NCBI RefSeq assembly: GCF_003351765.1
Contig: NZ_CP031229.1
Span: 1,302,001-1,366,000, forward strand
DNA length: 64,000 nt
Source: Ornithinimicrobium avium
GTDB taxonomy: Bacteria > Actinomycetota > Actinomycetes > Actinomycetales > Dermatophilaceae
Direction: 5' to 3'
Within the stretch, counting starts at the first letter, position 1. Each line of letters begins with the position of its first letter. Below are positions 7,998 to 15,629 of this stretch, piece by piece. A program made the position numbers and the translations under genes. The notes under the pieces were generated by a model. That model ran no database searches. It was not told the origin of the DNA and worked only from the letters and a program-made list of their open reading frames with translations.

Positions 7998-8427
7998 GGC
8001 CGCCGGCCTCCAGCGCCGACCGCACTGCCGCGACCGCGTCCTCGATCCTGGCGTGCTCCCACACCCGCACGACCTGCCAGCCCGCCTCGCGCAGCAGCCG
8101 GTCGGTGTCCTGGTCGCGGGCGTGGTTGGCGGCCAGCTTGGCGGCCCACCACACGCTGTTGGCGCGAGGCTGCGAGCCGTGCTCCGGGCAGCCGTGCCAG
8201 AAGCAGCCGTCGACGAAGACCGCGACCCTGGCGCGGGTGAAGGCGATGTCGATGGAACGCCGGCGGTTGCCCGGCACCGGGTGCACCACCCGGTAGCGGT
8301 AGCCGGCCGCGTGCAGCGCCCGGCGCAGCGCCAGCTCCGGCGCGGTGTCGCGCCGGAGAGCGAGGGACATCCGGGCGGACACCTGTGGCGAGGAGGCACC
8401 TGGGTGCGGCGGGACGAGAGACGGCAT
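7981..8427 (-). CDS. vsr: Very-short-patch repair endonuclease (Vsr)
   Basis: Mismatch endonuclease of 148 residues that nicks beside T:G mismatches arising from deamination of 5-methylcytosine. The family signature is intact: MSLALRRDTAPELALRRALH, the metal-site strand SIDIAFTRARVAVFVDGCFW, then HGCPEHGSQPRAN, and a late EAGWQVVRVWEHA strand. The ATG at 8427 gives the typical length with a short Pro/Ser leader; longer upstream readings have no family similarity. No DNA cytosine methyltransferase is visible in the window, whereas Vsr genes usually sit beside one. The 3' end overlaps the lipoprotein gene. Confidence 0.88.
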   Translation of the reverse strand: MPSLVPPHPGASSPQVSARMSLALRRDTAPELALRRALHAAGYRYRVVHPVPGNRRRSIDIAFTRARVAVFVDGCFWHGCPEHGSQPRANSVWWAAKLAANHARDQDTDRLLREAGWQVVRVWEHARIEDAVAAVRSALEAGGPTGRR

Positions 8428-8496
8428 CAGCGACCAGCGTAGGCGCGCGGACCGGACGCGGCAGCGCGTGGGCTGCGGCCCGGTCGCCCCCGCCCC

Positions 8497-8805
8497 CTGA
8501 AGAACGCGATCGACTGGGCCTCGCGCCCATGGGGCCAGAACTCCTTCGACCACGTGCCCGTCGGCGTGATCGGCGCCTCGCCCAGCGGCATCGGGACGGC
8601 GCTGGCGCAGCAGAGCCTGCGCAGGGTGCTGAGCTTCTGCAACGCCCGCCAGATGACCGCGCCGGAGGCCTACACCCAGTTCCGTCCCGAGGTGTGGTCC
8701 GACGACGGCTCGGTCTCCGACCCCGGTCTGGAGAAGATCCTCACCGGCTACATGCAGGAGTTCCGCGACCACGTCGAGCGGGTGCTGACCGTCCTGCCGC
8801 GCTGA
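8497..8805 (+). pseudogene. 3' half of an NADPH-dependent FMN reductase
   Basis: The open frame from LKNAIDWASRPWGQNSFD to the TGA at 8803-8805 is the C-terminal half of a flavodoxin-fold NAD(P)H-dependent FMN reductase. It includes the GVIGASPSGIGTALAQQSLR strand-helix and the FCNARQM loop. The N-terminal FMN-binding half (the GSxR motif) is missing, because the preceding sequence is the start of the divergent Vsr gene. A short ORF could begin at 8554 but it would lack the flavin site. Read as a deletion relic joined to vsr. Confidence 0.75.
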
Positions 8806-8895
8806 CCCCATACATCAGCCCTCCCAGGCTGCGACGGAGGCCCGCGTGCGACCATGGTCGCGGTCGCGGGGGTCGTGGCCGTGGGAGGAGCAGGT

Positions 8896-10362
8896 ATGTC
8901 GGTCCGTCAGCGGGTGGTGCTGGGCACCCTGGCCACCCTGGGCGTCGCCGGCGGCAGCGTCGGCTGGTATGCCGCGAGCGCGCCCGACCAGACGGCCACC
9001 GGTCTGGAGGTGGTCGACACCGCTGACGTGCTCTACGAGCCGGACCTGCAGGCCGCGGTGCAGGACCTGCGCTTCCACGAGCCCACCGAGGTCGCGGTCT
9101 ACACCCACCGCGGCGGTGCGGACGCGCTGACGAACGACCACGCGCTGAACAACGCCGTCCGTGACTACGCCCTGGAGCAGGGCGACTGGGTGAGCGCCGA
9201 CGGGCAGAAGTTCGCCGACGGACTGTTCCTCTTCGCCGTCGACCCTGAGGGCCGTCTCGTGGGCACCTACTTCGGCGAGGACCGCAAGGTCTCGACCGAC
9301 TCACAGCAGAAGATCCAGGAGGCGGCCAAGCCTGACTTCCGCGCCGGCCAGTGGACGGCCGGGACGGTCGCCGGCATCGAGGAAGCAGCCTCGAGGATCA
9401 ACGCCCCGGCGGTGCGTCGCGGCGGGGGCGTGGTCGGTCTGTCCGTCGCCTCGCTGGCCACGCTGTTCGGCGCCGGCGGCTGGGTAGGTGTCGGCGCGGT
9501 CCGGGCCGGTCGGAGCCGGCGCGCCCGGGCCGATGGCGACCGCCGGATGGCCGAGGTCGTGGCCGACTATGAGGTGACCGAGCTGCACGCCCGGTTGATC
9601 CCGGAGGGCTCCCGCTACGGCGGGCTGATGCTGCGCCGCTACGACGAGTACCGCTCCGGCTTCCGCGAGCTGACCGACCTCGGCAACCAGGCCCGTGCCG
9701 TGGACGAGAAGGACTACGACCGCAAGGAGACGCTGCGGGTCCTGACGGCATACCGGGACAAGGCGGTCGCGATGGACGAGCTGGACGACGTCATCGCCGA
9801 CACCGCCGCCTTCCTCAACCACGACCGTGCCTGGCTCGAGGCGTGGCAGCGCCAGGTGGAGCCGATCCGCACGGACCTGGACCAGGTGGAGGAGATGCTG
9901 GCGGAGCTGCCGAAGGAGCTGCGCGGACTGCCCGAGGCGCAGGAGGTGCGCACCTACGCCTCCGGCGTGCGGACCGAGCTGGACCGCCTCCGCGGCGCCC
10001 TCGAGGACCGCTCGGTCAGCCCGGACGACGCGCTGGACCGGCTGCGCACCACCAGGGACGACCTGGGCGGGCGGCTCTACGCGCTCGGGCGGACGGTCGC
10101 CCAGGAGTTCGGCGAGGACGCCGCCGAGCAGCAGGCGATGGAACGCGCGATGTCCGAACAGCGGTCCCAGCGCCGCTCGGAGCCGACCATCATCAGCTAC
10201 TCCTACCCCGCGTGGACCTGGTTCGACGTGGGGTCGTTCCGCACCGGGTTCTCCAGCGGCAGGTCCGACGTCGAGGCTTCCCGCTCCTCCGGTGGCGGCA
10301 GCACGTCGGGCTACAGCGGGGGCGGCAGCTTCAGCGGGGCCGGGAGCAGCTCGAGGTTCTAG
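8896..10362 (+). CDS. DUF5129/TPM-like membrane protein
   Basis: A protein of 488 residues; GGAGGAG lies seven bases before the ATG. A first membrane segment spans about 8-30. Residues 35-165 resemble a TPM domain: VDTADVLYEPDLQAAVQDLR, then GGADALTNDHALNNAVRDYA and GLFLFAVDPEGRLVGTYFGED. A second membrane segment lies about 185-210, followed by a long charged helical region (230-430) and a Ser/Gly-rich end like those of TPM proteins (GGGSTSGYSGGGSFSG). The arrangement suggests an extracytoplasmic TPM domain and a cytoplasmic coiled region. The function is unknown; TPM proteins elsewhere assist membrane complexes. Confidence 0.72.
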   Translation: MSVRQRVVLGTLATLGVAGGSVGWYAASAPDQTATGLEVVDTADVLYEPDLQAAVQDLRFHEPTEVAVYTHRGGADALTNDHALNNAVRDYALEQGDWVSADGQKFADGLFLFAVDPEGRLVGTYFGEDRKVSTDSQQKIQEAAKPDFRAGQWTAGTVAGIEEAASRINAPAVRRGGGVVGLSVASLATLFGAGGWVGVGAVRAGRSRRARADGDRRMAEVVADYEVTELHARLIPEGSRYGGLMLRRYDEYRSGFRELTDLGNQARAVDEKDYDRKETLRVLTAYRDKAVAMDELDDVIADTAAFLNHDRAWLEAWQRQVEPIRTDLDQVEEMLAELPKELRGLPEAQEVRTYASGVRTELDRLRGALEDRSVSPDDALDRLRTTRDDLGGRLYALGRTVAQEFGEDAAEQQAMERAMSEQRSQRRSEPTIISYSYPAWTWFDVGSFRTGFSSGRSDVEASRSSGGGSTSGYSGGGSFSGAGSSSRF

Positions 10363-10518
10363 GCCGCCTGATCCGAGCCGACGCTCTCCCTGGCCAGGCG
10401 AGCTCTCGCGGAAGGTTCGTCGCCCAGGCCCTGCCGGCCACCCAACCCAGGTTGACGCGGTAGCCGCACTTCCTGCAAGGTTGGCGCTGTCGTGCGTCCG
10501 GGAGGGAAAGAGGATCTC

Positions 10519-11634
10519 ATGGCCAAGGCCTGGTCGAAGGGGGCTGCGCTCGCGGCGCTCCTGCTCCTAGCGCCGCTCGGTGCGTCGGCGGCGGAGGACG
10601 GCACCCCACCGCGCACCGACACGCCGCTGCCGGTCGTCGGCGCGCTCCCGGCCCAGTCCGCATGGGGAGGCAAGCTCAGCCGGTTCGACGAGGTCCTGCA
10701 CGGCGTGTGGCGGATCGACGGCGGCACGATCGCCTACTGGTCGGTGCGCCACCGGCCGACGGAGGGTGATGAGCGCTCGCTGACCAGCACGGCGCACGCC
10801 TTGCGCGGCGGCGTCGCGAACGTGACGAGTCCGCCGGGGTTCACCGAGACCTCGCTGGCCTCGTCGGTCTCTGGCGAGCTCTACCCCGTCCTGCTGGACG
10901 AGACCACCGAGACCTGCCTGTGCACCAACGTGACGCAGATGGGTCTGAAGGACCACGAGGCCGCCAAGATCTCCGACGGGTGGCAGCTCGTCTACGCCGT
11001 GTTCCCCGAGCTCCCCCCGGACGTCACGACCGTCGACATGAACGTCGACGGCTACGGCGCCATCCTGCCGGACGTGCCGGTGCAGGACGGTCCCCTGCCG
11101 GAGCCGCAAGTCCCGGCGGACCAGTGGACCGCCTCCGGACAGGGCTGGCCCACGCCTCCCCCGGCCGACGAGATCGCCCGCGCCGAGGACGCCCGCACCC
11201 TGGGCGCCGTGTGGGTCCTCGCCGAGCGCTCCGGTGCCGCCGACGGGTCCTGGGCGCAGCGCGACTCCGGCGACGTGCGCCAGATCGACGTGGCCGCCGA
11301 CGTCCTGTTCGACTTCGACAAGTACCAGGTCACCAGCAAGGCCGACGCCGTCCTGGACGACGTGGCCGAGCAGATCGGGGACGCCGACGTCACGACGGCC
11401 ACCGTGGTCGGCCACACCGACGGTCAGGGCACCGAGGACTACAACCAGACCTTGTCGGAGAACCGCGCCCGGGCAGTCGAGAAGGAGCTGTCCAAGCGCC
11501 TGCCCGGCGTCACGTTCACGGTGGAGGGCCGGGGCTGGCACGAGCCGATCGCCAGCAACAAGACCGACGAGGGGCGGGCGCTGAACCGTCGCGTCACCAT
11601 CACCCTCGAGGGCGTCGCCGAGGGAGGCCGCTGA
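10519..11634 (+). CDS. Secreted OmpA-domain protein
   Basis: A protein of 371 residues with a clear signal peptide (ALAALLLLAPLGASAAED) and no lipobox. The first ~240 residues are a domain I do not recognise that carries a CLC pair at Cys133/Cys135. Residues about 256-366 are an OmpA-like peptidoglycan-binding domain: VLFDFDKYQVTSKAD, VVGHTDGQG, LSENRARAV and ALNRRVTITL. The ATG at 10519 follows GGGAGGGAAAGAGG; a GTG at 10492 lacks a site. The stop overlaps the ATG of the next gene by one base, so the two are translationally coupled. A role at the cell wall is inferred. Confidence 0.85.
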   Translation: MAKAWSKGAALAALLLLAPLGASAAEDGTPPRTDTPLPVVGALPAQSAWGGKLSRFDEVLHGVWRIDGGTIAYWSVRHRPTEGDERSLTSTAHALRGGVANVTSPPGFTETSLASSVSGELYPVLLDETTETCLCTNVTQMGLKDHEAAKISDGWQLVYAVFPELPPDVTTVDMNVDGYGAILPDVPVQDGPLPEPQVPADQWTASGQGWPTPPPADEIARAEDARTLGAVWVLAERSGAADGSWAQRDSGDVRQIDVAADVLFDFDKYQVTSKADAVLDDVAEQIGDADVTTATVVGHTDGQGTEDYNQTLSENRARAVEKELSKRLPGVTFTVEGRGWHEPIASNKTDEGRALNRRVTITLEGVAEGGR

Positions 11635-12338
11635 TGAGGAAGCAGACCACCGCACGCATCTGGGTGCTGGCCCTCGCCTGCGGCCTGGCCCTGGCCGCCT
11701 GCGACGGCGGCGGCACCGGTCCGGACACGACGACCACCGCTGCGGACACGCAGGAGCCGTCGACAGGCCCGGACACCACCGCCGGCCCCACCGACGACTC
11801 AGCCGTGTCGAGCGAGCCGGTCGCCGCCCCGATCATCCCCGACGAGGTCGTCGCCGAGCTCGACGCCGCCGTGGCAGCGGAGGACTCGCCGATCGCCTCG
11901 ACCGCGTCGCAGACCGCGGGACTGCCCCCAGGGGGCACGCTGGACGTGCTGCAGCTGGAGCGGACCGAGGACGGTGGCTATCTCCTCCGCGTGCGGCTCA
12001 GCTATGAGCAGGAGACCCGGTTGTCCGCGGACGAGCACCGCTCCCTGTCGCTGGACGGTGAACAGACCTTCGTCGACGGCATCAGGCTGGTCGACGACGA
12101 GGCCGACCGCTACGCGCTGCCCACGGTCTACAGCCCGATGGACGACGAGCAGGTGGACGCCACCGAGCGCTTCCGTTGCCTGTGCTCGAGCCTGAACGGC
12201 GAGATTCCGCCGAACGGTCAGATCCTCAGCGCCCTCTACGGCCCGCTGGGCCAGGACGCCGACCCGCAGACGCTCTCGGTGGAGGTGCCCGGCTTCGAGC
12301 CGATCAAGGACGTGCCGGTCAGCGCCACGACCGGCTGA
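11634..12338 (+). CDS. Lipoprotein partner of the OmpA-domain protein
   Basis: A lipoprotein of 234 residues with lipobox LALAAC (Cys23) and a Thr/Asp-rich spacer to about residue 65. The mature domain (about 70-234) is unrecognised. It contains FRCLCSSLNG, a CLC pair at Cys182/Cys184 echoing the CLC of the upstream protein. Start and stop codons of the two genes share a base (TGATG), which indicates a stoichiometric pair. It could anchor the OmpA protein to the membrane. It ends at a strong palindromic terminator. Confidence 0.78.
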   Translation: MRKQTTARIWVLALACGLALAACDGGGTGPDTTTTAADTQEPSTGPDTTAGPTDDSAVSSEPVAAPIIPDEVVAELDAAVAAEDSPIASTASQTAGLPPGGTLDVLQLERTEDGGYLLRVRLSYEQETRLSADEHRSLSLDGEQTFVDGIRLVDDEADRYALPTVYSPMDDEQVDATERFRCLCSSLNGEIPPNGQILSALYGPLGQDADPQTLSVEVPGFEPIKDVPVSATTG

Positions 12339-12364
12339 CGGGACGGACGCGCGTCCGTCCCGTC
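12337..12364. terminator. Bidirectional palindromic terminator
   Basis: A perfect 28-base palindrome: GACGGGACGGACGC followed at once by its complement. It begins within the stop codon of the lipoprotein gene and lies between two converging genes. No U-tract follows on the + strand. Confidence 0.7.
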
Positions 12365-12371
12365 GCCCCCC

Positions 12372-12848
12372 TCAGGCCGTGCCGTCCTGCGCGGTCTCCT
12401 CCGGCTGGACGCTCCACTCCGGCGGCTCGTCGGCACCGGACTCCTCGTCGCGCTCCGCCTCCTCGGCGGTGTCCTGCACGACACCGGGCGCGTGGTGGAC
12501 CGGCGCGTACACCGCATACACCCGCAGGTCCTCGTCCCCGGTGTTGATGACGTCGTGCCAGGTGCCGGCGGGGACCTGGATCGACCAGCCGTCCTCGACG
12601 TCCTGCTCGAAGGTCAGCTCGTCCTGCGCCGGACCCATGACGCAGCGTCCACGACCGGCGTCCAGGCGCAAGAACTGGTCGGTGTCGGGGTGGACCTCCA
12701 TCCCGATCGACTCCCCGGGCGGGATGGACATGAGCGTGACCTGCAGGTAGGTGCCGGTCCAGGCCACGGTCCGGTATGCCGTGTTCTCCCGGGTCGCGGT
12801 CTCGATGTCGAAGGCGTTGGGCGCCGGTCCGTTGTCGGTGATCTTCAC
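12372..12848 (-). CDS. Cupin-domain protein
   Basis: A protein of 158 residues with a single cupin barrel. Motif 1 appears as PPGESIGMEVHPDTDQFLRL and motif 2 as VPAGTWHDVINTG, with His and Glu residues placed to bind a metal. An acidic disordered tail follows from about 130. The GTG at 12848 is preceded by GAAAGAGGA and gives the conserved start MKITDNGPAPNAFDIE; a longer ATG reading to 12893 adds nothing recognisable. Homologues are annotated as cupins of unknown substrate. It converges on the OmpA/lipoprotein operon. Confidence 0.82.
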   Translation of the reverse strand: MKITDNGPAPNAFDIETATRENTAYRTVAWTGTYLQVTLMSIPPGESIGMEVHPDTDQFLRLDAGRGRCVMGPAQDELTFEQDVEDGWSIQVPAGTWHDVINTGDEDLRVYAVYAPVHHAPGVVQDTAEEAERDEESGADEPPEWSVQPEETAQDGTA

Positions 12849-13035
12849 GGGTCCTCTTTCCACTACGACGGTATGTCGTTCCCACGCAGTCATACGCGCC
12901 TCCGTCGCGCCACTCGCCCACCGGTGGCGGCGGTACCCGACCTCGGACGCTCTCGACGCAGGGGCGCGGCTGGACCCTCGCTGGCCCGACGTCCTACGTT
13001 GGGCTCACGCACCCGCCGAGCCGAAGGAGACTGCC

Positions 13036-13248
13036 CTGTCCATCCCTGCCCCCGCCACCCTGACGCTGACGACCGCGCTGCTGATCGCCGCGGACTCGGC
13101 GCAGCGGACACCCGGGCGGGCGACCGCGCCGGACCTCGACCCGGAGCGCACCTCGGCCTCCTTCTTGCTGCTCTTCGGCGCGCTCGGCGTCGTCCTCCTC
13201 CTGGCGCTGGTGATCGTCCTGGCGGTCCTGCGTCGTCCCAAGGAGTGA
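13036..13248 (+). CDS. Small membrane protein, apparent CTG start
   Basis: A frame of 70 codons. An AAGGAG at 13024-13029 is six bases upstream of a CTG in frame; no ATG, GTG or TTG is suitably placed. The product would start with a hydrophobic signal-like stretch (IPAPATLTLTTALLIAA), have a polar loop, and end with a strong membrane helix (FLLLFGALGVVLLLALVIV) followed by Arg-Arg-Pro-Lys. The good SD and the hydrophobic pattern support a real gene; the rare CTG start lowers confidence. No family is recognised. Confidence 0.45.
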   Translation: MSIPAPATLTLTTALLIAADSAQRTPGRATAPDLDPERTSASFLLLFGALGVVLLLALVIVLAVLRRPKE

Positions 13249-13307
13249 GCGACGGCGCCCGGCACGCTCGTCCCGGCCCACCACGCGCGGGGGAGGTCAC
13301 GCCTCCG

Positions 13308-14234
13308 TCACCGGACAGCTGCGCGGGCGGGCTCGTCGCCGCGCACCGCCCCTAGCAGGTCCCCGGCAGCCTCGGGGGGCCGGGCGCCGTCGCGCCACAC
13401 CGCCCGCAGTGGCCGGGAGAGGTCGACGCCGTCGACCGGGACGCGCACGAGCCGCCCGGAGTCGAGCGCCTCGCGGACCGCGTGCTCGGACAGCACGGCC
13501 GGCGCCACGCCGGCCATCGCTGCCACCCGCACCGCGGCGTTGCTGCCCAGAGCCTGCGCCGGCTCGGCGACGGCGAGGTCGTGACGGGCCAGGGCGTGCT
13601 CGAGCGCGTCGCGCGTGCCGGAACCGTCCTCGCGCACGACGAGCGCGGTGCCGGCCAGCCGCGCCGCGTCCAGGGGGGAACGACGACGCGCCCACGAGTG
13701 GCCGGGTGCCACGACGACGACGAGATGGTCGGTGCCGACGCGTCGGGAACGCACTCCCCTGCCCAGGTGCGAGGTCTCGACGAAGCCGAGATCGGCCCTG
13801 CCCTCCACGACCGCAGCGGTCACCTGCACCGAGTTGCCCACCTCGAGCTGGACCTCGACAGCACGTGGTCGTTCCCGGTAGTCCGCAAGCCAGCCCGGCA
13901 GCAGGTACTCCGCGACGGTCTGGCTGGCGGCGACCTTGAGCCGGGAGGCGCGCGTCGTCCCCAGGGCGGCCATGCTGGCGGTCAACCGCTCGGCGGCCGC
14001 GAGCACCTCCCGCCCCCAGTCGACGACGAGCGCCGCCTCGGGGGTGAGCACGGTCCCCCGGGTCGAGCGGAGGAGCAGGGGCACGCCGCTGCGGCGCTCG
14101 AGCCGCTGCAGCGCCCGGCTGGCGTTGGGCTGGGCCATGCCGACAGCCGCGGCGGCGGCGCCGATGCTGCCGTGCTCCTCGACGCCGACCAGCAGCTCGA
14201 TGACGGCGAGGTCGGGCCAGCGGTCAAGAGTCAT
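13308..14234 (-). CDS. LysR-family transcriptional regulator
   Basis: A protein of 308 residues. The N-terminal winged helix has LLVGVEEHGSIGAAAAAVGM, then QPNASRALQRLERRSGVPLL and RSTRGTVLTPEA, which is textbook LysR. The effector-binding domain begins near residue 90 (LKVAASQTVAEYLLPGWL). It diverges from the YeiH-type exporter gene at 14298, the usual arrangement for a CysB-like/YeiE-like regulator of that transporter. Its ATG at 14234 lies inside a 17-base palindrome, so its own translation start is part of the presumed operator. Confidence 0.9.
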   Translation of the reverse strand: MTLDRWPDLAVIELLVGVEEHGSIGAAAAAVGMAQPNASRALQRLERRSGVPLLLRSTRGTVLTPEAALVVDWGREVLAAAERLTASMAALGTTRASRLKVAASQTVAEYLLPGWLADYRERPRAVEVQLEVGNSVQVTAAVVEGRADLGFVETSHLGRGVRSRRVGTDHLVVVVAPGHSWARRRSPLDAARLAGTALVVREDGSGTRDALEHALARHDLAVAEPAQALGSNAAVRVAAMAGVAPAVLSEHAVREALDSGRLVRVPVDGVDLSRPLRAVWRDGARPPEAAGDLLGAVRGDEPARAAVR

Positions 14235-14248
14235 ATCGTCACGATATG
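14232..14248. promoter_or_regulatory. Palindromic operator of the LysR/YeiH divergon
   Basis: CATATCGTCACGATATG is a perfect palindrome around a central C and is strikingly AT-rich for this genome. It covers the LysR start codon on the minus strand and lies about 50 bases before the exporter start. Binding by the LysR protein is inferred from position and symmetry. Confidence 0.6.
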
Positions 14249-14297
14249 CCTGCGATGCCCAGGTCGGGGCTACCGGCGACCCCCGGGCGCGAGTTCC

Positions 14298-15353
14298 ATG
14301 GAAGGTATGCGCCCACAGCCCGACATCGCCGGCCCCACCACCGTCCTGGACGATGCACCCCATACCCAGCACAAGGCGCCGCTCTGGCCCGGTCTGCTCG
14401 CCTGCCTGGCCGCCGCGCTCGTGGCCCTCGGCATCCAGCAACTGGTGCCGGGACTGAGCGCGCTGCTCGTGGCGATCCTTCTCGGGGTGGCCGTCGCGCA
14501 CGCCGTCGCCCTGCCCAGGTCGCTGCAGCCGGGCATCGCGGTGTCGGGCAAGCGGCTGCTGCGCCTGGGGATCGTCCTGCTCGGCTTCCAGCTGGCGCTC
14601 GACGACATCCTCGCGCTCGGGTGGGGGACCATCGCCGTGGTCGTGGCCGTCGTCTCGGCGGGGCTCGTCGGGACCGTGCTCGTGGGCCGCCGGCTGGGTC
14701 TGACCCACGGCCAGTCGGTCCTGATCGCCGCGGGCTTCTCGATCTGCGGGGCAGCTGCCGTCGCCGCCGTGGAGGGCAGCGTCGAGCGCGAGGACGAGGA
14801 CGTGGCGACCGCCATCGCTCTCGTGGTCGTCTTCGGCACGCTGATGATCGGCGTGGTCCCCGCGGTGCTGGCCCTCACCGGGCTGCCGCTCGAGGTGAAG
14901 GGCATGATCGCCGGCGGCTCCATCCACGAGGTGGCCCAGGTCGTTGCCGCCGGCGGGATCATCGGCGGCGGCGCGCTGGCGACCGCGGTCCTGGTCAAGC
15001 TCGCGCGCGTGCTCATGCTGGCTCCGGTCGTCACCGTGCTGGGGCTGCTGGAGCGGCGTCACGCCGGCGAGGCCGTGCCTGCGGGGGCCAAGCGCCCGCC
15101 GCTGGTGCCACTCTTCGTCGTCGGCTTCCTCGCCGCAGCGCTGCTGCGCACCGTCGTGCCGCTGCCGGACCTCGTCCTCGACGCGGCGCACCTGCTGCAG
15201 GTCCTGCTGCTCTCGGCCGCGATGTTCGCGCTCGGGCTGGGTGTGCACGTGAGCATGCTGAAAGCCGCGGGAGCGCGGCCGTTCGTCCTCGGCGCGTTCG
15301 CCACGGTGCTCGTCTCCGCCGTCGCGACGACGGGGTTCCTCCTCGTCGCGTAG
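14298..15353 (+). CDS. YeiH-family putative sulfate exporter
   Basis: Integral membrane protein of 351 residues with about ten hydrophobic segments, of the YeiH/Cons_hypoth698 family. Diagnostic strings are SLQPGIAVSGKRLLRLGIVL, GFSICGAAAVAAVEG and GGSIHEVAQVVAAGG; the last is the conserved reentrant-looking motif of the family. Two in-frame ATGs (14298 and 14307) compete; neither has an ideal SD. It is divergently paired with the LysR gene. Export of sulfate or a sulfonate-derived anion is the family annotation, not shown here. Confidence 0.88.
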   Translation: MEGMRPQPDIAGPTTVLDDAPHTQHKAPLWPGLLACLAAALVALGIQQLVPGLSALLVAILLGVAVAHAVALPRSLQPGIAVSGKRLLRLGIVLLGFQLALDDILALGWGTIAVVVAVVSAGLVGTVLVGRRLGLTHGQSVLIAAGFSICGAAAVAAVEGSVEREDEDVATAIALVVVFGTLMIGVVPAVLALTGLPLEVKGMIAGGSIHEVAQVVAAGGIIGGGALATAVLVKLARVLMLAPVVTVLGLLERRHAGEAVPAGAKRPPLVPLFVVGFLAAALLRTVVPLPDLVLDAAHLLQVLLLSAAMFALGLGVHVSMLKAAGARPFVLGAFATVLVSAVATTGFLLVA

Positions 15354-15558
15354 GCCGGCCGACCGACGCAGTGCCGCTCGAGGACGTACTCGTCACGTCG
15401 GCGAGCTGCTCAACCTGCTCGCTGTCACTCAGTCCCAGGCGCCCATCCGGGAGAGCGCGGCGGAGGCTTCCCTCCGTCCAAGAGCAGACTGGCACCACGG
15501 TCTGACAGACCCGGCCGCACGCCGCTGTGCGCCCTCCGCCCAGGCCCGGCTCCCAGAA

Positions 15559-15582
15559 ACCTACGGTAACGTAACCGTAGGT
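15559..15582. promoter_or_regulatory. Operator upstream of acyl-CoA dehydrogenase
   Basis: Inverted repeat with perfect 9-base arms ACCTACGGT and ACCGTAGGT around AACGTA. It lies 48 bases before the ATG at 15630. Size and symmetry fit a TetR-family repressor of fatty-acid catabolism; no such regulator gene is in the window. Confidence 0.65.
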
Positions 15583-15629
15583 AAGGGCAGCCTAGGAGCC
15601 TTTACGGAACACAGGAGTGAGGTTTTTTC

